This document shows positions 57,698 through 64,000 of a stretch of DNA of 64,000 bases, in pieces; position 1 is the first letter of the stretch; every line of letters starts with the position of its first letter. Source of the stretch: Methylophilaceae bacterium (GTDB lineage Bacteria; Pseudomonadota; Gammaproteobacteria; Burkholderiales; Methylophilaceae); NCBI GenBank assembly GCA_013141125.1, contig JABFRO010000001.1:1798001-1862000 (forward strand), given 5' to 3'. Both the position numbers and the translations under genes were made by a program. Below the pieces are notes generated by a model that saw only the letters and a program-made list of their open reading frames with translations, had not been told where the DNA came from and did no database searches.

Positions 57698-57706
57698 GAT
57701 TAACAC

Positions 57707-58021
57707 TTATTCAATAACTTTAGGGACGAGGTAGAGGCCATTTTCGGTGGCTGGCTCGGTAGAGCCATTACCAATTAATGGCGCTATGGATTGAAATAAC
57801 TCACGCTGGTTGGTTTCAGTCACCACGTCTTCGCGCAGGCGCTGCACCAGATCCTGCGCATGTGACATGGGCGTAATACCGGAAGTATCCACTGCCTGCA
57901 TTTGCTCAATCATGCCAAGAATTCCAGAGAGCTTGGCCAAAGTAGCTTCGGCTTCCGCATCACTCACCTCTATGCGCGCCAGATGGGCGACGCGCTTAAC
58001 ATCTGCGCTGCTTAGTGACAT
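57707..58021 (-). CDS. gatC: Asp/Glu-tRNA amidotransferase subunit GatC
   Basis: 104-aa C subunit that holds GatA and GatB together. [19 protein letters not shown] at the N-terminus, [20 protein letters not shown] (about 34-53) and [10 protein letters not shown] at the end are typical. First gene of gatC-gatA-gatB, divergent from mreB across 134 bp. Confidence 0.95.
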   Translation of the reverse strand: MSLSSADVKRVAHLARIEVSDAEAEATLAKLSGILGMIEQMQAVDTSGITPMSHAQDLVQRLREDVVTETNQRELFQSIAPLIGNGSTEPATENGLYLVPKVIE

Positions 58022-58137
58022 TTTTATCTATCCAAACCTTAAAATTTTATGCAATATCGGTTATTATACCTTGATTCCATACGCTTCTTCAGCAACAGCC
58101 AAATGTCATACAAGGCTTTGATATTAGCCATATTTAG

Positions 58138-59199
<1,062 letters not shown>

Positions 59200-59327
59200 T
59201 GTTCCCTGGGTGCAAGTATTAGACTGGGAATGTGCTGATAACAGCGCAATATCACGCATTATTTTGCATTTCCTGATAAAACCAGTTTCTGAGTTTTCAA
59301 TACAGCATCAACATATGCTCCCGCGCC

Positions 59328-60272
59328 ATGGATAACCAACAGCCCACTGCATTTTTCATTCACGGCCCCAGTCCGCTCGCTCGCCTGATTTTTTTTGCCG
59401 CGCTCTCGTTGTCAGTAATGATGGCGGATGCACGCTTGCACTATTTGACAGAAATCCGGCTGGGGCTTGTCGCATTGATGCATCCACTGGAAAATTTAGC
59501 GGCCCTGCCCGCCAATCTGTATCGGGGCATGTCGGAATACCTGGTCACGCATAACACCTTGCTCAAAGAGAATCGTCGCCTGACGCTGCTGGCTTTGCAA
59601 CAAGGGGTTGAATTGCAGAGTCTTAAAACATTAGCCTCTGAAAACGAACACTTGCATAAGCTCTTTGGCGCAGCAAAATTAATTGCCCAGCCGGCTAAAC
59701 TGGCTGAAATTACGCATACCGGCCGCGATCCTTTTACACATAAAGTTATGGTAAATCTAGGTGCGCGACAAAATATAGTGGCGGGTCAGGCCGTGGTTGA
59801 CCAAACTGGCGTTGTCGGCCAAGTGACCCTAGTATATCCATTCTCCAGCGAGGTAACTTTAATCACCGATAAAACTTTGGCCATACCCGTACAGATTGAA
59901 CGCAATGGACTACGTGCCATTGCGTTTGGTCAGGGGCGAGATGGAACCATTGGCCTACCTTATCTGCCAGCCAATGTTGACATTCGCAAGGGTGACAAGC
60001 TCATTACATCCGGCATTGATGGCATTTATCCGGCAGGGTTAGCCGTTGCCATGGTCATTAAATTAGAAAGCAATACCGATTCTCCGTTTGCCCGCATCAC
60101 CTGTCAGCCTGTAGCTGGTGTGGAAAATCATTTCCAGGTATTGCTGCTTAGCCCATCTTCTCCAGTAGTGGCGGATGGCAGAGTAATCAATGAGAATGCT
60201 ATTAAAGCTACCGCGCCCTCTGTGTCGCCCTCAAAATCCACAATACGCGCATTACCTCATGCAAGCCATTAA
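59328..60272 (+). CDS. mreC: Rod-shape determining protein MreC
   Basis: 314 aa, periplasmic scaffold. One membrane helix (about 17-35), a coiled coil (LLKENRRLTLLALQQG to ENEHLHKLFG, about 75-115) and two beta-barrel domains (NLGARQNIVAGQAVVDQTGV; GDKLITSGIDGIYPAGLAVA). The 3' end overlaps mreD by 14 nt. Confidence 0.93.
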   Translation: MDNQQPTAFFIHGPSPLARLIFFAALSLSVMMADARLHYLTEIRLGLVALMHPLENLAALPANLYRGMSEYLVTHNTLLKENRRLTLLALQQGVELQSLKTLASENEHLHKLFGAAKLIAQPAKLAEITHTGRDPFTHKVMVNLGARQNIVAGQAVVDQTGVVGQVTLVYPFSSEVTLITDKTLAIPVQIERNGLRAIAFGQGRDGTIGLPYLPANVDIRKGDKLITSGIDGIYPAGLAVAMVIKLESNTDSPFARITCQPVAGVENHFQVLLLSPSSPVVADGRVINENAIKATAPSVSPSKSTIRALPHASH

Positions 60273-60738
60273 GCCGTTGTCCATTTACGTTTCTATCCTG
60301 CTGGCACTGCTATTGCAGCTATTACCATGGAGTGGCTGGGGCTTGTTGTTGCGCCCCGATTTTATCTTACTGACCCTAATCTACTGGATGCTGCGTGCGC
60401 CACAGCATTGCAGCATAGGCACGGCATGGTTGGTTGGCATTGTGGTTGATCTAATTAATGGCGGCTTAATAGGACAAAATGCTTTGGCTTATACCTTGAC
60501 GGCATTTTTTGCGGCCAATTATCAGCGTCGACTGGTACTTTTTAATGTCGGCGAACAAGCAGGTTATGTGTTGGCTCTATTGCTATTGGCGCAAGTAATA
60601 CTTTTTGTCGTCAAGCTTTTCGGCGGTGGAGAAGCACCAGGCTGGACTTATTTTTTAGCCAGCTTTACTGGCATAATTTTCTGGCAAATTGTCTCGTTCT
60701 CACGCCTTGGCAATGACATTCATCTACATCCGCATTAA
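60259..60738 (+). CDS. mreD: Rod-shape determining protein MreD
   Basis: 159-aa membrane protein with five predicted helices. RPDFILLTLIYWML (about 32-45) and GLIGQNALAYTLTAFF (about 73-88) are the conserved MreD motifs. ATG 60259 is chosen since MQAIKPLSIYVSILL starts helix 1; the longer frame from 60190 lies wholly in mreC. Confidence 0.93.
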   Translation: MQAIKPLSIYVSILLALLLQLLPWSGWGLLLRPDFILLTLIYWMLRAPQHCSIGTAWLVGIVVDLINGGLIGQNALAYTLTAFFAANYQRRLVLFNVGEQAGYVLALLLLAQVILFVVKLFGGGEAPGWTYFLASFTGIIFWQIVSFSRLGNDIHLHPH

Positions 60739-60744
60739 ACCCAG

Positions 60745-62673
60745 ATGATAGCATCAGGCTCAGAATTCAAAAATTATCGACAAGAACAATATTTCTTCCG
60801 TCAGCGTCTCGCCGTGGCGGCATTCATGGCGCTTTTTTGTTTTAGTATTTTAGCCATACGGTTTGTTTATTTACAAATCGTAAAATTCAATCATTTTCAA
60901 ACGCTGGCTGAAAATAATCGCATTTCCCTGGTGCCCATAGTGCCGAATCGCGGTTTGATTTTTGATCGAAATGGCGTGGTGCTTGCCCATAATTTTTTTG
61001 TCTATACGCTAGAAATCACGCCATCCAAAGTTGCAAGTCTGGAACAAACCATAGCCGCCATTGCGCAAATAGTTGAGGTGAGTGAAAACGATCGCAAGCG
61101 TTTTAAAAAACTTCGTGCGCAAAGTCGCAGTTTTGAGAGCATTCCAATACGCACGCATTTGAACGAAAATGAAGCGGCCAGATTTGCCGTCAACCGCTAT
61201 CGCTTTCCCGGAGTTGAAATAAAATCCCGCCTCTATCGAAATTACCCGCAAGGCAAAATGGGCGTGCATTTTATCGGCTATATTGGGCGCATTAACGATG
61301 GCGATATCAAAGCGCTGGAAAAATCTGAAGATATTTCCAATTACAAAGGTTCAGACCATATCGGCAAAAGTGGCGTGGAACAATTTTACGAAAGCAGCCT
61401 GCATGGCGTAACCGGCTTTCAACAGGTTGAAATTGATGCCGACGGACAAGCTGTGCGCGTGTTATCCAGCACGGCACCAGTACCCGGCGATAATTTGTAT
61501 TTATCCATAGACAGTAAATTGCAACAAATTGCCGAGCAAGCCTTTGGCGAGCATAGAGGTGCCCTGGTGGCGATGAATCCAACCAACGGTGAAGTCTTGG
61601 CATTTGTCAGCCAGCCAACGTTTGATCCTAATTTATTTGTAGACGGCATAGACTCTGAAAATTGGGATGCGCTGAATAAATCTCTGGATAAACCGCTCAT
61701 CAATCGACCATTACGCGGTGTTTACCCGCCCGGCTCTACTTTCAAGCCGTTTGTGGCCATGGCCGGGTTGGAAGCCGGTAAACGCTTGCCTCCCTTTAGC
61801 ATTAGTGACCCCGGTTATTTTAGCCTGCCCGGTAGTTCGCATCGTTATCGCGACTGGAAGCCTGGCGGCCATGGTCGGGTAGATATGCGGCGTGCCATTG
61901 CGATTTCATGCGATACGTTTTTTTATGGGCTGGCGCTGGAGTTGGGTATAGAAAAATTGACTTCTTTTGTTAGTCATTTTGGCTTTGGCAAAGCCACCGG
62001 CATTGATATTCAGGGTGAAAACGGTGGTTTATTACCTACACCCGAGTGGAAAGCGAGACGTTGGAAAAAATTATGGTATCCGGGAGAAACCGTAATTGTC
62101 GGCATCGGTCAAGGTTATACGCTGGTTACGCCCATGCAATTGGCACAGGCCACAGCCACATTAGCCAATAACGGCGTGGCCACCCGCCCGCACCTGGTGA
62201 CGAGTATTCAGGAAAATAGTAGCGGCTTGGTTCACCCGGTACCGATCATCAACATGGATAGAGTGCCGTTGCAACCCTCCAATATTGCCATTGTGAAACA
62301 GGGCATGATGGATGTTACGCAGCCGGGAGGAACGGCATCCAGCGTTGGTGCTGGCAGCGCATATCTGATTGCAGCAAAAACCGGCACGGCGCAAGTCGTA
62401 GGTATGCGTCAAAATGAAAAATACAATGCAGGAAAACTGGCTGAACGTCATCGAGACCATGCACTTTTTATCGCTTATGCCCCGGCAGAAAATCCTAAAA
62501 TCGCTTTGGCTGTCATTGTGGAAAATGGCGGGCATGGAGGCTCGGCCGCAGGCCCTATCGCGCGCAAAGTAATGGATTATTATCTGCTCGGAAAATCTCC
62601 AAATTTAGCGACACCACAAGCTAAAGAGCTAGCAAAACCGCTCCCCGAGCCAATGGAGGAGTTACATGATTAG
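60745..62673 (+). CDS. mrdA: Penicillin-binding protein 2 (MrdA)
   Basis: 642-aa transpeptidase of the elongasome. Membrane anchor about 30-50, pedestal domain, then SxxK as YPPGSTFKPF (about S330), SxN position SCDTFF (about 387) and KTGTAQVVG (about 547). C-terminal tail PLPEPMEELHD. The end overlaps rodA by 8 nt. Expected to act with RodA as a glycosyltransferase-transpeptidase pair. Confidence 0.95.
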   Translation: MIASGSEFKNYRQEQYFFRQRLAVAAFMALFCFSILAIRFVYLQIVKFNHFQTLAENNRISLVPIVPNRGLIFDRNGVVLAHNFFVYTLEITPSKVASLEQTIAAIAQIVEVSENDRKRFKKLRAQSRSFESIPIRTHLNENEAARFAVNRYRFPGVEIKSRLYRNYPQGKMGVHFIGYIGRINDGDIKALEKSEDISNYKGSDHIGKSGVEQFYESSLHGVTGFQQVEIDADGQAVRVLSSTAPVPGDNLYLSIDSKLQQIAEQAFGEHRGALVAMNPTNGEVLAFVSQPTFDPNLFVDGIDSENWDALNKSLDKPLINRPLRGVYPPGSTFKPFVAMAGLEAGKRLPPFSISDPGYFSLPGSSHRYRDWKPGGHGRVDMRRAIAISCDTFFYGLALELGIEKLTSFVSHFGFGKATGIDIQGENGGLLPTPEWKARRWKKLWYPGETVIVGIGQGYTLVTPMQLAQATATLANNGVATRPHLVTSIQENSSGLVHPVPIINMDRVPLQPSNIAIVKQGMMDVTQPGGTASSVGAGSAYLIAAKTGTAQVVGMRQNEKYNAGKLAERHRDHALFIAYAPAENPKIALAVIVENGGHGGSAAGPIARKVMDYYLLGKSPNLATPQAKELAKPLPEPMEELHD

Positions 62674-63760
62674 TGCATTTATAAAACGTGTTCTCTATCA
62701 TATTGATGGTTTTCTCATGGGGTGTTTGCTACTGGGGATGCTGGTCGGGCTCTGTGTGCTATACAGCGCTTCCGGGCAAAGTCTTGAACGTGTAGGTGCG
62801 CAAATGGCTAATATGGCAGCTGCACTTGCTGTGATGTGGGTAGCCGCTAATATTGCACCGCAGATTCTGGAGCGCTTTGCGCTTCCGCTGTATATTCTGG
62901 GAGTTTTGCTGTTATTGGGTGTATTTTTATTTGGCGGAATCAGTCATGGAGCCAGACGCTGGCTGAACCTGGGCATTGTCACCATACAGCCTTCAGAGCT
63001 GATGAAGATCGCCATGCCCATGTTGTTGGCCTGGTATTTCGCCAAGCGTGAAGCGAGCCTGAGAATGTCGGATTATGCGATTGCAGCCTTGTTATTGCTG
63101 ATCCCCGTTGGCTTCATCCTGAAACAACCTGATCTGGGAACCTCGTTACTTATCGCGGCATCCGGTTTTTATGTGCTGTTTCTGGCAGGACTAAGTTTGC
63201 GCCTAATCCTCGGCGCCGGCGTTTTGATAGGCGCATCGGCACCGATACTATGGTCACATTTGCACGACTATCAACAACGTCGCATCCAGATTTTATTTGA
63301 TCCCTCTCAGGATCCGCTAGGTGCGGGTTATCACACCATACAAGCCACGATTGCCCTGGGTTCTGGCGGCGTGGCCGGAAAAGGCTGGCTACATGGCACA
63401 CAAGCGCAACTGGATTTTTTACCCGAACGCACCACGGACTTTATTTTCGCGGTTTTTGGTGAGGAGTTCGGGCTGTTGGGAAATTTATTGCTGCTGCTGC
63501 TTTTTTCATTGATTATCGGACGCGGTCTGGTCATCGCCGCTCAAGCGCAGAATACATTCAATCGGTTACTAGCGGGAAGCATCACACTTACTTTTTCTAC
63601 CTATGTTTTCGTCAATATTGGTATGGTGAGTGGCATACTGCCAGTTGTTGGCGTGCCATTACCTTTGATTAGCTATGGCGGCACTTCCTTAGTGACACTA
63701 ATGCTGGGTTTTGGTATTTTGATGAGTATACATACAAACAAAAAACTGGTAACTGCCTGA
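62666..63760 (+). CDS. rodA: Rod-shape protein RodA, SEDS glycosyltransferase
   Basis: 364 aa, about ten membrane helices. SEDS motifs: GARRWLNLGIVTIQPSELMKI (about 94-114) and FLPERTTDFIFAVFGEEFG (about 252-270, with the catalytic Asp), LPLISYGGTSLV near the end. The TGATG overlap at 63758-63762 couples it to rlpA. Confidence 0.95.
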   Translation: MISAFIKRVLYHIDGFLMGCLLLGMLVGLCVLYSASGQSLERVGAQMANMAAALAVMWVAANIAPQILERFALPLYILGVLLLLGVFLFGGISHGARRWLNLGIVTIQPSELMKIAMPMLLAWYFAKREASLRMSDYAIAALLLLIPVGFILKQPDLGTSLLIAASGFYVLFLAGLSLRLILGAGVLIGASAPILWSHLHDYQQRRIQILFDPSQDPLGAGYHTIQATIALGSGGVAGKGWLHGTQAQLDFLPERTTDFIFAVFGEEFGLLGNLLLLLLFSLIIGRGLVIAAQAQNTFNRLLAGSITLTFSTYVFVNIGMVSGILPVVGVPLPLISYGGTSLVTLMLGFGILMSIHTNKKLVTA

Positions 63761-64000
63761 TGAACACAAAAATCGTAAACTTAAACTACTATACTTTACT
63801 GAAGTGTTTGCTGATTATCGTACTAGGGTTGCAGCTTGCAGCTTGCAGCAGCAATAAAACAAAACCCACATCTGACTCCGCAAGCTCTGCCAGCAAACCA
63901 GCAATAGGCAGCAAACGTGGCGGTTATTATCTGGATGATGGCCCGGGTGATAATCCGCCCGCCAATATTGATGCCATACCCGATGCAGTGCCGCGCGTGG
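63760..64000 (+). CDS. rlpA: Septal ring lytic transglycosylase RlpA (partial)
   Basis: The first 80 codons of an open frame cut by the window end. Lipoprotein signal ending LQLAACS (Cys about residue 31), a Ser/Thr/Lys-rich linker, then GGYYLDDGPGDNPPAN, a stretch seen in betaproteobacterial RlpA just before the double-psi barrel. Position right after rodA is standard for rlpA. The catalytic domain is not in the window. Confidence 0.85.
   Translation, partial: MNTKIVNLNYYTLLKCLLIIVLGLQLAACSSNKTKPTSDSASSASKPAIGSKRGGYYLDDGPGDNPPANIDAIPDAVPRV

Overview
The window looks like a chromosomal segment of a Gram-negative betaproteobacterium, most likely in the Nitrosomonadales sense (Gallionella, methylotroph or Nitrosomonas relatives). 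This rests on gene order and protein flavour: gatCAB beside mreBCD-mrdA-rodA-rlpA, M16-M16-rsmD-coaD-ferredoxin, ftsY-ftsE-ftsX, a PEP-CTERM-type TPR lipoprotein (PrsT) with nucleotide-sugar genes, a Fae homologue and a split B12-dependent ribonucleotide reductase. There is no rRNA gene, so the genus is not fixed.

Layout. 0-4.2 kb: CbpA-type co-chaperone, a PyrR-like phosphoribosyltransferase and the three-gene AmmeMemoRadiSam cluster. 4.2-7.7 kb: an accessory island with a retron of the Ec67 (Retron-Eco2) type (promoter, msr-msd RNA, RT-TOPRIM gene), a J-like orphan, a decayed tRNA-Asn-like sequence and a ruined BrnT/BrnA toxin-antitoxin pair. 7.7-13.1 kb: phosphoribosyltransferase, BepA-type protease, MoaC, and FtsX-FtsE-FtsY. 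13.2-17.7 kb: a REP-like repeat, two membrane proteins, IspH, DoxX, a small lipoprotein, an acetyltransferase and a Fae-like protein. 17.9-26.4 kb: a minor-pilin operon ending in a large PilY1. 26.5-38.7 kb: mainly minus-strand housekeeping genes (DUF3108, ArnT-like, malic enzyme, L31, Rho, thioredoxin, PilZ-like, ferredoxin, CoaD, RsmD, two M16 peptidases). 39-48.9 kb: beta-propeller, FimV-like protein, TviB-TviC-PrsT exopolysaccharide cluster, and WaaA. 49.2-54.7 kb: nrdJa-nrdJb behind an NrdR box, followed by an AlbA_2 regulator gene lodged between nrdJb and a broken second copy of its 3' part. 54.8-64 kb: gatB-gatA-gatC on the minus strand, then mreBCD-mrdA-rodA-rlpA (cut by the window end).

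The main discovery candidate is the retron at 4435-6412. It has a promoter (TTGATT, 17 bp, extended -10 TGCTAGATT) ending 7 nt before a perfect 12-bp a1/a2 inverted repeat that encloses a 126-nt RNA. The following RT carries the NAxxH, YADD and VTG signatures of retron RTs and a C-terminal TOPRIM domain. The RT frame is broken twice, each time in an A run (A10 near 4760, A8 near 6300). The two breaks cancel in length: joining the three pieces gives about 596 aa that match the Ec67 RT, as I remember it, from end to end. Whether this is decay, sequencing error or slippage-controlled expression is the key question. A second disturbed locus is nrdJb/AlbA_2, where a partial gene duplication and a 22-bp direct repeat bracket a foreign-looking regulator.

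Functions cluster into surface motility and adhesion (minor pilins, PilY1, FimV-like, PilZ-like), envelope growth (Mre/Rod/PBP2, Fts, WaaA, BepA, exopolysaccharide), cofactor and isoprenoid synthesis (MoaC, CoaD, IspH), and a small defence/mobile island. Gene starts were chosen from ribosome binding sites, family length and overlaps. Comparisons to named families are from memory, not from searches.
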